Shown here: positions 34,706 to 42,531 of the stretch, piece after piece
Layout: each line of letters begins with the position of its first letter
Numbering within the stretch: the stretch's first letter is position 1
DNA from: JAEINY01 sp942490535
GTDB taxonomy: Bacteria > Bacteroidota > Bacteroidia > Bacteroidales > Marinilabiliaceae
NCBI GenBank assembly: GCA_942490535.1
Contig: CALNXQ010000005.1
Span: 558,001 to 622,000 of the forward strand
Direction: 5' to 3'
DNA length: 64,000 nucleotides
Made by a program: the position numbers and the translations under genes
The notes under the pieces: generated by a model
Told to the model about the DNA's origin: nothing
Databases searched by the model: none
The model's input: the letters and a program-made list of their open reading frames with translations, nothing else

Positions 34706-35404
34706 TTAAAAAATAGTGTCTGCGGTTTCGCTAAAGGCAGGTGCCCAAATCCTCAGGTTATCCACTTTGATGGCACTTATAGAAGACCCAAATCCGACTT
34801 GTCCGGCCAAAAAAGGTTCCTGGGTTGATTCTAAAATCAGTGCATCGTTAAAATACACTTTCAAGGTTTTAGCAGATACTAAGCGCTCCACCCGGATGCT
34901 ATTCCAATCATCATGACTCCAAACCACACCTTCACTCAGGGGTTCTTCCACCCGAAGGGGTTTGTCACCATCCAACGTAAATACATTGTGTGTTTTACGA
35001 TCTGCCTTGGAAGCGATCTGTGCATAGGAATAATGATGCTTGTCTTGTACCCCAAAGAAAATACAGAAATCCAACAGATTAAAATCTTTGCCGTTCTGCA
35101 CCACATTCATCTCCAGAATGAAGTCTTCAAACTCATAGCCTTTTAGCACAGCCAAAATAGATGGGCCGCCATGTTCGTTTTCAGCATTTCCAACACCGTT
35201 GCATTTCAATGATTTACCGGGTCGGCCCACTTTGCTGATCAACCATTGCGAGGGATCCGAAAACTCATAGCTGCGTAAAGCCTTATCGTTACTAAAGCCA
35301 TCATTGACAACAATCTTAAAGTTTTTTGGAATATCCTTCTGAGCGAAGGTGACCGTAAAAAATAGGGCAAGAATAAATCCAGTTAAGGTGAAATGACGAA
35401 TCAT
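34706..35404 (-). CDS. Secreted DUF1080-like (concanavalin-type) protein
   Basis: A 232-residue protein with signal peptide MIRHFTLTGFILALFFTVTFAQ and a single jelly-roll domain of the DUF1080/3-keto-disaccharide hydrolase-like type: FILEMNVVQNGKDFNLLDFCIFFG, HHYSYAQIASKADRKTHNVF, WNSIRVERLVSAKTLKVYFND, GQVGFGSSISAIKVDNLRI. Members are periplasmic or surface glycoside-binding or hydrolysing proteins; the specific substrate is unknown. It is 15 bp from the spmAB-type gene, so the two may be cotranscribed from the strong promoter upstream. Confidence 0.75.
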   Translation of the reverse strand: MIRHFTLTGFILALFFTVTFAQKDIPKNFKIVVNDGFSNDKALRSYEFSDPSQWLISKVGRPGKSLKCNGVGNAENEHGGPSILAVLKGYEFEDFILEMNVVQNGKDFNLLDFCIFFGVQDKHHYSYAQIASKADRKTHNVFTLDGDKPLRVEEPLSEGVVWSHDDWNSIRVERLVSAKTLKVYFNDALILESTQEPFLAGQVGFGSSISAIKVDNLRIWAPAFSETADTIF

Positions 35405-35442
35405 ATCTATTATAGTGTAAATGGTTGAAGTATATTAACAGT

Positions 35443-35474
35443 CAAATATAGAGAGCGAAAAATTCGTATGCAAA
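35443..35474 (-). promoter_or_regulatory. Bacteroidota-type promoter for the DUF1080-like gene
   Basis: On the minus strand, TTTG (35474-35471) and TATATTTG (35450-35443) are separated by 20 nt, a full match to the -33/-7 consensus, 38 nt before the ATG at 35404. Confidence 0.72.
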
Positions 35475-35497
35475 TGAGGTGATCCCCTTTAGAGGAT

Positions 35498-36016
35498 CTA
35501 TTTGTGCGGATTTTTCAATTCTTCGATGGAGCGTTTCAATTTATACTCATCGTGGGGAGCTCCAAACTCTTTACAAGAGATCTGATCAACAGGTACTTTC
35601 CAGATTTTCACATTTTTCACCGCCGGATCATTGTACTTAAACGCCATATCGGAATAATTGGCCATTAAAATATTCAGTGCCTCCCGCTTCTGCTCCAGAT
35701 CCTCCACAAAGGACACCTGCCCCGTGGCAATCACACTTTTCGATTTCATGCGGTAACTACAGGCCACCTCCGGATGCTGAAACACCATTTCATGATCGGT
35801 TGAAAAGGTGACGCAAATGTTATTATTATTATTCAGGATATCAATAATGCGCCCGGTTGGCGCCGAGTGCAGATAGATAACGTTGTCTTTGAATCCAAAG
35901 TTCATGGGCAACACATAGGGCTTATTGCTTTCATCGACGACACCCACAAAACAGATGTCACATTTATGAATAATGGCCTCAATAACTTCCGGATCGTTGT
36001 GCTGTAATGTTTGCAT
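35498..36016 (-). CDS. Pyridoxamine 5'-phosphate oxidase-like FMN-binding protein (Nim-type)
   Basis: A 172-residue split-barrel flavoprotein: CDICFVGVVDESNKPYVLPM, NVIYLHSAPTGRIIDIL, NICVTFSTDHEMVFQHPEVACSYRMKS and VIATGQVSFVEDLEQKREAL. This pattern fits the Nim/Pyridox_ox_2 group of reductases, some of which reduce nitroimidazoles; relatives are common in Bacteroidota without any resistance phenotype. The gene stands between the DUF1080-like gene and dnaG. Function beyond FMN or haem binding is not predicted. Confidence 0.82.
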   Translation of the reverse strand: MQTLQHNDPEVIEAIIHKCDICFVGVVDESNKPYVLPMNFGFKDNVIYLHSAPTGRIIDILNNNNNICVTFSTDHEMVFQHPEVACSYRMKSKSVIATGQVSFVEDLEQKREALNILMANYSDMAFKYNDPAVKNVKIWKVPVDQISCKEFGAPHDEYKLKRSIEELKNPHK

Positions 36017-36077
36017 GGTGTTGTAATATTTATGTTTTCTATTGTATTTCTATTTAATTTACATCTGTGATAAGGGG

Positions 36078-38030
36078 CTAAACAATGGTGCGTCCTCCCA
36101 ACTCCCGGCTAATGTGCGCCAATACTTGCTGCCAGGTGGTTAACTCCTGCATCAGCTCCATCAACCCATCCATTTGACCGGCTTCTTCCATCTTGCGAAA
36201 GGCCTGTCGTTTCTCCTCCAATACCACCTTCACCTTTTTCCACTTCAATTCAGCCACCACTTTGGGTACCAGGTCATGCAACACCTCCTCTTCGTGCGTC
36301 ACCACCCCAAACTTGGCATGAATCTTACTCAATACATGTTCACGGCCCACCAAATCAGAGGCTAGCTGACTCAACTCCACATCCTGGTTATTCACAAAAA
36401 ACTTAAGTGCCACGATGCCTTCATTTTCTGAAACCTCATCGTAACGCTCCATCATTTTATTGTAAACCGGATTCACACTCAACAAATCATCTTGCTTTAA
36501 TTCATTGATGATGTATCGGCCCACCGTAATACCAGTGGCTGTTTCCTCTTTATTGGCGGGATCTTTCAACACCACCTCCCCATGTTTCACCAGGAAACGC
36601 AATACTTCCCGCTCTTCCAGTTCAAAGGGATTTTGGATGACTTCCCGGGCCGCATACTCAGCTGCTTGCTGCAAATCGGCCGGTGTGGGCCGGTATTGGT
36701 TGCTATTGTAACTGCCTTGTTGGCTTTGCTTTTGCAGTTTGCCAATCTCCCCATTCAACACCTGTTCTTCCACCTTCAGCAAATTGCTGCACTCCTTCAC
36801 ATATACCGAGCGGATGATGGAATCGGGAATGGTTGAAATGGTGCGCACAATATCCTGAATCAGCTGCGCCCGTTTGATGGGATCATTCTTGGCATCTTCC
36901 AGCAGTAAGGCCGTTTTGAACTTGATAAAATCCGTTTGATGGGTATCGATGTATTGAACCAGCTCATCGCCGGTACGCGCCTTGGCAAAACTATCGGGAT
37001 CTTCGCCTTCAGGCAACAACAGCACTTTTACGTTCATACCTTCGGCCAGCACCAGGTCAATCCCCCGCAACGAGGCCTTGATACCCGCCGGATCCCCATC
37101 ATATATAATGGTAACATTTTTGGTAAAACGGGCAATAAGGCGGATTTGGTCCACCGTTAAGGCCGTCCCCGAGGAGGCCACCACATTGTGAATGCCCGAC
37201 TGATGAAACGACAGTACATCGGTATACCCTTCCACCAGGTAACAGCGATCTTGCCGCGATATCTCCTGCTTGGCCTGAAAGATCCCATAGAGCACCCGGC
37301 TCTTGTGGTAAATCTGCGACTCGGGCGAGTTCATGTATTTGGCCGTCTTGGCATCCGACTTTAAAATACGTCCTCCAAAGGCAATCACTTTCCCGGCCAG
37401 ACTGTGGATGGGGAACATGACCCGTCCGCGAAACCGGTCGGCTTTATAATCATCCCGAACAATGGAGAGACCTGTCTTCTCCAAATATTCAAGTTTATAA
37501 CCTTGTTTTTGAGCATCCACGGTTAAGGCATCCCGACGCTCGGGCGAATAGCCCAACTCAAATTTGGAAATGATGTCATCCCGAAAACCGCGGCTCCTAA
37601 AGTAACTGAGCCCAACAGATTTGCCTTCATCGGTCTCATGCAGATTACGCACAAAAAACTTATTGGCATACTCACTGAGCACGAGCATACTTTCCCGCTC
37701 ATTCTTCTTTTTGAGTTGCTCGGGCGAGACTTCCTCTTCCTCAATGTGAATATTAAATTTCTTACCCAGGTATTTGATGGCATCCACAAAGGAAACCTGA
37801 TCGTGATCCATCAAAAAGTTAACGGCATTCCCTCCTTTTCCGCACCCAAAACATTTAAAGATCCCCTTATGCGGCGAAACAATAAAAGAGGGTGTCTTCT
37901 CATTGTGAAACGGACAGTTACCAATGTAATTGATTCCCCTTCGCTTCAGGCTCACAAACTCCGAAACAACGTCAACAATCTGACTGTTCGCAGTTTCCAT
38001 CACCCGTTCTATCGTCCCGTGATCAATCAT
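36078..38030 (-). CDS. dnaG: DNA primase
   Basis: DnaG lays RNA primers at the replication fork. The 650-residue protein has the N-terminal CHCC zinc finger (C39, H42, C60, C63), the RNA polymerase domain with YHKSRVLYGIFQAK, the TOPRIM core VEGYTDV (E267) and YDGDPAG (D311, D313), and a C-terminal helical domain (about 460-650) for helicase interaction. Length and motif order are normal. It is monocistronic here rather than in a macromolecular synthesis operon; the divergent sirtuin gene lies 199 bp away. Confidence 0.96.
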   Translation of the reverse strand: MIDHGTIERVMETANSQIVDVVSEFVSLKRRGINYIGNCPFHNEKTPSFIVSPHKGIFKCFGCGKGGNAVNFLMDHDQVSFVDAIKYLGKKFNIHIEEEEVSPEQLKKKNERESMLVLSEYANKFFVRNLHETDEGKSVGLSYFRSRGFRDDIISKFELGYSPERRDALTVDAQKQGYKLEYLEKTGLSIVRDDYKADRFRGRVMFPIHSLAGKVIAFGGRILKSDAKTAKYMNSPESQIYHKSRVLYGIFQAKQEISRQDRCYLVEGYTDVLSFHQSGIHNVVASSGTALTVDQIRLIARFTKNVTIIYDGDPAGIKASLRGIDLVLAEGMNVKVLLLPEGEDPDSFAKARTGDELVQYIDTHQTDFIKFKTALLLEDAKNDPIKRAQLIQDIVRTISTIPDSIIRSVYVKECSNLLKVEEQVLNGEIGKLQKQSQQGSYNSNQYRPTPADLQQAAEYAAREVIQNPFELEEREVLRFLVKHGEVVLKDPANKEETATGITVGRYIINELKQDDLLSVNPVYNKMMERYDEVSENEGIVALKFFVNNQDVELSQLASDLVGREHVLSKIHAKFGVVTHEEEVLHDLVPKVVAELKWKKVKVVLEEKRQAFRKMEEAGQMDGLMELMQELTTWQQVLAHISRELGGRTIV

Positions 38031-38123
38031 TCAGTGAATAAATTACATGTGTTATTGAAAGACCTACAAAGATAAAAAATAAAAGGTAGTACAGCCCATG
38101 ATGCTTTGTTAACTCAAAACTCC

Positions 38124-38131
38124 TATTTTTG
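38124..38131 (+). promoter_or_regulatory. Candidate -7 element (TATTTTTG) upstream of the sirtuin gene
   Basis: Exact TAnnTTTG match 98 nt before the sirtuin ATG. A TTTG lies at 38105-38108, but at 15 rather than 19-21 nt, so support is partial. Confidence 0.35.
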
Positions 38132-38229
38132 TTAGATAAGGATGCTGTGATGGCAATAAAACACATCTTAAAGTGTTAACTATTTATACCCAATACCTTT
38201 AACCGAAAACTGGTAGAAGAACTCAAGCG

Positions 38230-38916
38230 ATGAAGAAAATGGTCATATTAACGGGTGCCGGCATGAGTGCTGAGAGCGGCATCAAAACCTTCCGCGAGAT
38301 GGGTGGTATCTGGGAACAATACGATGTGACGGAGGTGGCCAGCCCGGAAGGATGGCACAAACACCCCCAAGTGGTGCTTGATTTCTACAACCAACGGCGC
38401 AAACAGCTTTTTGAATCCAAACCCAATGCCGGTCATTATGGTTTGGTAGAACTGGAAAAACGATTCGAGGTGCAAATCATTACTCAAAATGTAGATGATC
38501 TGCATGAACGGGCGGGCAGCTCGAAGATTCTGCACCTCCATGGTGAACTGAAAAAAGTACGAAGCACGGCCGATGCATCATTGATTTATGAAATGGATCA
38601 CTGGAAACTGAAGCTGGGTGACACCTGCGAAAAAGGCGCTCAACTCCGGCCGCATATCGTCTGGTTTGGTGAAATGGTAACCGCCATTGAAGAAGCCATT
38701 CCACTGGCAGCTTCAGCCGCCATTTTTGTGGTCATCGGCACCTCATTGAATGTTTACCCTGCGGCAAGCCTCTTAAATTACATCCCGCCTCACATACCCA
38801 TTTATCTGATTGACCCGGCCGAACCGGCCTTCAGGCCTTCTGAACAAATTACTCACATAAAAGAAACAGCCAGCAAAGGCGTTCAAACCTTAACCCAATT
38901 ACTCCTTAATCACTAA
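38230..38916 (+). CDS. NAD-dependent deacylase (Sir2 family), zinc cysteines mostly lost
   Basis: A 228-residue sirtuin. NAD-binding motifs are intact: GAGMSAESGI (9-18), TQNVDDLHERAG (85-96), and the catalytic His (LHGEL, H104). The following zinc module, normally four cysteines as two CxxC pairs, reads VRSTADA and DTCEKGAQLRP; only C133 remains. It then continues with the standard IVWFGEM. Enzymatic deacylation is still plausible, but the zinc site looks absent. It is followed after 6 bp by an outer-membrane protein gene. Confidence 0.85.
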   Translation: MKKMVILTGAGMSAESGIKTFREMGGIWEQYDVTEVASPEGWHKHPQVVLDFYNQRRKQLFESKPNAGHYGLVELEKRFEVQIITQNVDDLHERAGSSKILHLHGELKKVRSTADASLIYEMDHWKLKLGDTCEKGAQLRPHIVWFGEMVTAIEEAIPLAASAAIFVVIGTSLNVYPAASLLNYIPPHIPIYLIDPAEPAFRPSEQITHIKETASKGVQTLTQLLLNH

Positions 38917-38922
38917 TCCATC

Positions 38923-39573
38923 ATGCGTCATACATGTATCTTTTTCATACTTCTTTTTGTCACTTCAATTACTAATGCGTTGAATGCCCAGGATTTCGTG
39001 GCAGGGCCTTTGGCAGGCATGTCTTTTTCACAGGTAGATGGCGATTTCCATGCGGGATTTCATAAGCCAGGCATTAATATCGGTGGCTTTGTGTACCGCC
39101 CCATCTCCGAAACGTGGGACATTCAAATGGAGATAGCCTACACCCAAAAAGGAAGTCGCAAGAAACCGGATTATGACATCAATGATTACACCGATTACGA
39201 GATTAATCTCCAATACATACAGATACCCCTATTAGCCAAGTTTCACTATAAAATGTTTTCGGCAGAGGCGGGTGTATCCATTGGCTCCTTATTGGCCAGC
39301 GAAGAATTATGGGAAGGCTCTGCTCTTGAAACGGATGGTGTGGTTCCTTTTAAAGACATCGAATACGCGACCCTGTTTGGTGTTAATTATCACATCAACA
39401 AACGCCTTTGGGTCAATGCCCGCTGGTCCTACTCCATCAACCGCATACGTATTCCTTATAATGGCGAAATCCCCATTTACGAACCCAAGAAGCATTGGCT
39501 CAGTCGGAAAACAGGTCAATACAATAACAACGTCATCATCTCGGTGTACTTCGCACTGAATACCATCTTATAG
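38923..39573 (+). CDS. Outer-membrane beta-barrel protein (OMP_b-brl/PorT-like)
   Basis: A 216-residue protein with signal peptide MRHTCIFFILLFVTSITNALNAQ and an eight-stranded barrel pattern: FVAGPLAGMSFSQVDGDF, WDIQMEIAYTQKG, INLQYIQIPLLAKFHY, FSAEAGVSIGSLLA, and a final strand VIISVYFALNTIL. The sequence fits the generic Bacteroidota outer-membrane protein beta-barrel family. Function unknown. It is closely linked to the sirtuin gene (6 bp) but a functional link is not evident. Its end overlaps the convergent comF-like gene by 6 bp. Confidence 0.8.
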   Translation: MRHTCIFFILLFVTSITNALNAQDFVAGPLAGMSFSQVDGDFHAGFHKPGINIGGFVYRPISETWDIQMEIAYTQKGSRKKPDYDINDYTDYEINLQYIQIPLLAKFHYKMFSAEAGVSIGSLLASEELWEGSALETDGVVPFKDIEYATLFGVNYHINKRLWVNARWSYSINRIRIPYNGEIPIYEPKKHWLSRKTGQYNNNVIISVYFALNTIL

Positions 39574-40281
39574 ATAGGTGCATCCCACGGTGGCAATGCT
39601 CACCTTTGCATAAGGCACCCGATTCAAGGGTTGAATACAAGCCTCCAGGGTGGCCCCGGTAGTGGTCACATCATCAATCAATAGGAGGTGACAGCCCATA
39701 TATTTTTCAGGATCGTGCAACCCAAACAGCCCTTCTACATTTTCCCAGCGCTCAAACCGTCCTTTACTGGTCTGTGATGCTGTATGCTTCAGACGATGAA
39801 GATTAGTGCAATCCACTGGTATATTTAGCCGCTCACTCACCCCATTGGCAATAACTTCACTTTGATTATACCCGCGGATTTTATATTTCCTGGGATGTAA
39901 TGGTACCGGAACAATGACATCGAACTGAGGGTAGGTACTCGTCTTAATCAGGCTTCCCAATTTTCGGCCCAACTCCTGACCAATATGAGTGTAACCTTCA
40001 TATTTTAACGCATGCAGCAATTGTTGCAAGGTTTCACCCTTTCGGTAATAGAATAAGGCGCATGCCGTTTCTATCCGAACCCTTCCCCATAACAGCTGGC
40101 CTAACAAATTATCAGCGGGATTACTTTCAAAGCCTGTGCGGGGTAATTTTCGAAAACACGTCTTACAAATAGCTTTTTCGCTTTCGTGCAGCGGATTGCC
40201 ACACGCTTCGCATAGGCGCGGAAAAAAAAGCTCAACAAAAGCAGATGCATAGCTTTGTATTTCTTTCATGAATAGTTTCAT
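39568..40281 (-). CDS. comF: ComF-family phosphoribosyltransferase-like protein
   Basis: A 237-residue protein with the ComF layout: an N-terminal zinc ribbon with C24/C27 and C39/C42, a middle region with LLHALKYEG and VPVPLHPRKYKIRGYNQSE, and a C-terminal PRTase PRPP-binding motif LLIDDVTTTGATLEAC (about 200-215). ComF proteins take part in handling transformed single-stranded DNA in naturally competent bacteria; in Bacteroidota the role is not established. No other competence gene is nearby in this window. Confidence 0.88.
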   Translation of the reverse strand: MKLFMKEIQSYASAFVELFFPRLCEACGNPLHESEKAICKTCFRKLPRTGFESNPADNLLGQLLWGRVRIETACALFYYRKGETLQQLLHALKYEGYTHIGQELGRKLGSLIKTSTYPQFDVIVPVPLHPRKYKIRGYNQSEVIANGVSERLNIPVDCTNLHRLKHTASQTSKGRFERWENVEGLFGLHDPEKYMGCHLLLIDDVTTTGATLEACIQPLNRVPYAKVSIATVGCTYL

Positions 40282-40386
40282 CTAAATAAGTTAATCAACT
40301 TATCTTAAAACATCAAGAATCATTCATTTAACAATCTGTTAACGCACTCATAAATTGACCTTAACGATCAGGTAACATACCGCCTA

Positions 40387-40394
40387 TACATTTG
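40387..40394 (+). promoter_or_regulatory. Candidate -7 element (TACATTTG)
   Basis: Exact TAnnTTTG match 35 nt upstream of the ATG at 40430; no TTTG -33 box at the expected distance. Confidence 0.42.
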
Positions 40395-40429
40395 CACTAT
40401 CACAATTAAGAAAACTAAAAACATAAAAT

Positions 40430-40795
40430 ATGAAAACTCAAGTATTAGTTATTGCACTGGTTTTATTTGTAGGATTAAACAGCTTTAAATCGGATAAAAA
40501 AGCTTCTGAAGCAGCAACCACTGAATCAACAATGCTTAACAACAGCATTACAGGTTTGGTAATTGACAATTCAACTGGCGAAGCATTGGCGGGAGTTGAA
40601 ATCAGCATCGAAGGTACTCAACTAAAAACCTACACTGATTTCGATGGGAAGTTTGCATTTGAAAGTATTCAGCCCGGCGATTACAAGGTTTGCACCAAAT
40701 ACATTTCTTATGAAATGAAGGAATCACAACCTATTAAGGTGAATCGCAATGAAATGCACACCCTTAACCTGGAACTTAAAACAGCAAACGAATAA
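40430..40795 (+). CDS. Small secreted carboxypeptidase-regulatory-like protein
   Basis: A 121-residue protein with a signal peptide (MKTQVLVIALVLFVGLNSF) and one carboxypeptidase-regulatory-like domain: ITGLVIDNSTGEALAGVEIS, TYTDFDGKFAFESIQPGDY and KVCTKYISYEMKESQPIKV. The domain is the same as that at the N-terminus of TonB-dependent SusC-like receptors, but here it stands alone. Function unknown. The gene has a candidate -7 element and a clear terminator, so it is a single transcription unit. Confidence 0.82.
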   Translation: MKTQVLVIALVLFVGLNSFKSDKKASEAATTESTMLNNSITGLVIDNSTGEALAGVEISIEGTQLKTYTDFDGKFAFESIQPGDYKVCTKYISYEMKESQPIKVNRNEMHTLNLELKTANE

Positions 40796-40819
40796 AAACA
40801 GTTATATCATTACCGAATG

Positions 40820-40848
40820 AAGCCGCTCTGTTCATGGGCGGCTTTTTT
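40820..40848 (+). terminator. Intrinsic terminator after the regulatory-like protein gene
   Basis: AAGCCGC (40820-40826) pairs with GCGGCTT (40838-40844), followed by T6. It lies about 25 nt after the stop codon. Confidence 0.82.
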
Positions 40849-41016
40849 ATGCACTGATTTTCATATCAATCATAAGAACAAAGCGAAAGCCTTTTGAGCA
40901 TTTCCTCTTTGTGAATTTTGTGTTATATTTACATTATCAAATTTCACACAGGATTTTTGAGATTCACTTCACAGGATTGTTTGGGAGGCTTTTGATGAAC
41001 ATAAAAAAAAAGGCCT

Positions 41017-41475
41017 ATGAAAAAGTTAGTATTAGTTGCAGCATTAGTTGGTCTGACCATATGGGCACAGGCACAACTTGTACAAAAGGAAGATGGTAAA
41101 TACTACGATCAAAAGGATCAGTTATATACCGGAACCTACATTGAATATTTCCCCTCCGGCAACAAACGCATCGAAATGAAAGTAGTGGATGGTGAAAAGC
41201 ACGGTGTTACCACGCTCTATTTCGACAATCAACAAAAGCAGGAAGAACGTTCATTCAAGCAAAATGCAATGGATGGAACATGGATTACCTGGCACGAAAA
41301 CGGTACCAAAGTAGGAGAAGCCAATTACAAAAACGGGAAGAAAGACGGGAAATGGCTGATCTGGGATGAAAACGGTACCCTGCGTTATGAAATGTATTAT
41401 GCCGATGGTAAAAAAACAGGGACCTGGTCAATTTTTAGCGACAGCGGTGAGCTTTTAAGCAAACGAGACTACTAA
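41017..41475 (+). CDS. Secreted MORN-repeat protein (YwqK-like)
   Basis: A 152-residue protein with signal peptide MKKLVLVAALVGLTIWAQAQ and about five MORN-2 repeats: YTGTYIEYFPSGNKRIEMKV, KHGVTTLYFDNQQKQEERSF, MDGTWITWHENGTKVGEANY, KDGKWLIWDENGTLRYEMYY, KTGTWSIFSDSGELLSKRDY. Such repeats are often labelled as antitoxin YwqK family, but no toxin gene is adjacent and a secreted structural or binding role is more plausible. A weak hairpin (about 41501-41530) follows. Confidence 0.82.
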   Translation: MKKLVLVAALVGLTIWAQAQLVQKEDGKYYDQKDQLYTGTYIEYFPSGNKRIEMKVVDGEKHGVTTLYFDNQQKQEERSFKQNAMDGTWITWHENGTKVGEANYKNGKKDGKWLIWDENGTLRYEMYYADGKKTGTWSIFSDSGELLSKRDY

Positions 41476-41611
41476 TTTCTATTAGTATTGAGAACCATAA
41501 AGGGGTGGAAAATAATTCCATCCCTTCTTATTTATATCAAATTCAAATTATTGATGCTCAGCTGGAATTAAGCCACTTTTTAGTAATTTTCTAATCCAAA
41601 ATAACAGACCT

Positions 41612-42529
41612 ATGAAACGCAGAGACTTTATCAGAAAAGGGGTTGGAGTTGGATTATTAAGTGGTGCTTTTCCACTTTTTGGCGGGCTCGATAATGTGTA
41701 CGGTCGCCCTGCTAGTGGCGACTATGATTTAGCTGCTATACGAGGCGGGGAACCTGCTGAAATGTTCGACAGAGCCATTGAAGCCATGGGAGGCATCTCA
41801 AAATATGTATCGCGCGGCCAAAAAGTATTGGTAAAACCAAATATTGGTTGGGATGCTCCACCGGAAAGAGCCGCCAACACTAATCCGGATGTCGTACGAC
41901 GCATTGTGGAGCAATGCAAAGATGCCGGTGCCAGTGAAGTGTATGTATTCGACAATACCTGTAACAAATGGGATCGCTGTTACAAAAACAGTGGCATCGA
42001 AGACATGGTAAAGAAAGCAGGTGGAAAAATGGTTCCCGGAAACACAGAATCTTTCTATAAAGAGGTGACGATTCCCAATGGAGTAAGTTTAAAAACGGCC
42101 AAAGTACATAAACTGGTTCTTGAATCGGATGTATTTATCAACGTACCTGTTTTGAAACATCACAGCAGCACGCGAATCTCTCTGGCCATGAAAAATCTGA
42201 TGGGTGTGGTCTGGGATCGTAAATTTTACCACTCCAATGATTTGAACCAGTGTATCGCCGACTTTCTGTTATTCAAAAAACCTGACCTGAATATCATTGA
42301 TGGGTATAACATGATGACTAAAAATGGTCCTCGAGGTGTTTCAGTAGCCGATGTCGTTAACCTCAAAGCGTTAATTGCATCTGCTGATATTGTGGCGGCG
42401 GATGCCGCAGCTACAAAAATGTTTGGCATGCAACCTTCAGAAATTGGCCACATTCAAATTGCCCATGATATGAAGCTGGGTAATATGAATCTGGAAGAAC
42501 TGACCATTAGCAGACAAAAGATCGCTTAA
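41612..42529 (+). CDS. Tat-exported DUF362 protein
   Basis: A 305-residue protein with a twin-arginine signal (KRRDFIRKGVGVGLLSGAFP) and a DUF362 domain: KVLVKPNIGWDAPPE, NTNPDVVRRIVEQCKDAGA, VLKHHSSTRISLAMKNLMGVVWDR and NIIDGYNMMTKNGPRG. DUF362 proteins are often associated with Fe-S proteins, and this gene lies 2 bp from the membrane ferredoxin fusion downstream, which suggests a shared extracytoplasmic redox role. Biochemical function is unknown. A tatC gene is present elsewhere in this window. Confidence 0.82.
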   Translation: MKRRDFIRKGVGVGLLSGAFPLFGGLDNVYGRPASGDYDLAAIRGGEPAEMFDRAIEAMGGISKYVSRGQKVLVKPNIGWDAPPERAANTNPDVVRRIVEQCKDAGASEVYVFDNTCNKWDRCYKNSGIEDMVKKAGGKMVPGNTESFYKEVTIPNGVSLKTAKVHKLVLESDVFINVPVLKHHSSTRISLAMKNLMGVVWDRKFYHSNDLNQCIADFLLFKKPDLNIIDGYNMMTKNGPRGVSVADVVNLKALIASADIVAADAAATKMFGMQPSEIGHIQIAHDMKLGNMNLEELTISRQKIA

Positions 42530-42531
42530 CA

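Noticed and set aside
37638..38075. 145-codon plus-strand ORF antisense to the dnaG 5' end
   Set aside because: Opposite strand of the conserved zinc-finger region of dnaG; no signal, domain or start context.
39568..40281. comF-like gene plus HhH protein as a natural-competence locus
   Set aside because: Genes are 18 kb apart, in different units, and comEC, dprA or pilus genes are absent here; too weak to call.
40911..41099. 62-codon ORF overlapping the start of the MORN gene
   Set aside because: Out of frame with the signal-peptide-bearing MORN gene and lacking any recognisable feature.
41017..41475. YwqK-like MORN protein as the antitoxin of a toxin-antitoxin pair
   Set aside because: It has a secretion signal and no adjacent toxin candidate; MORN-2 repeats alone do not support an antitoxin role.
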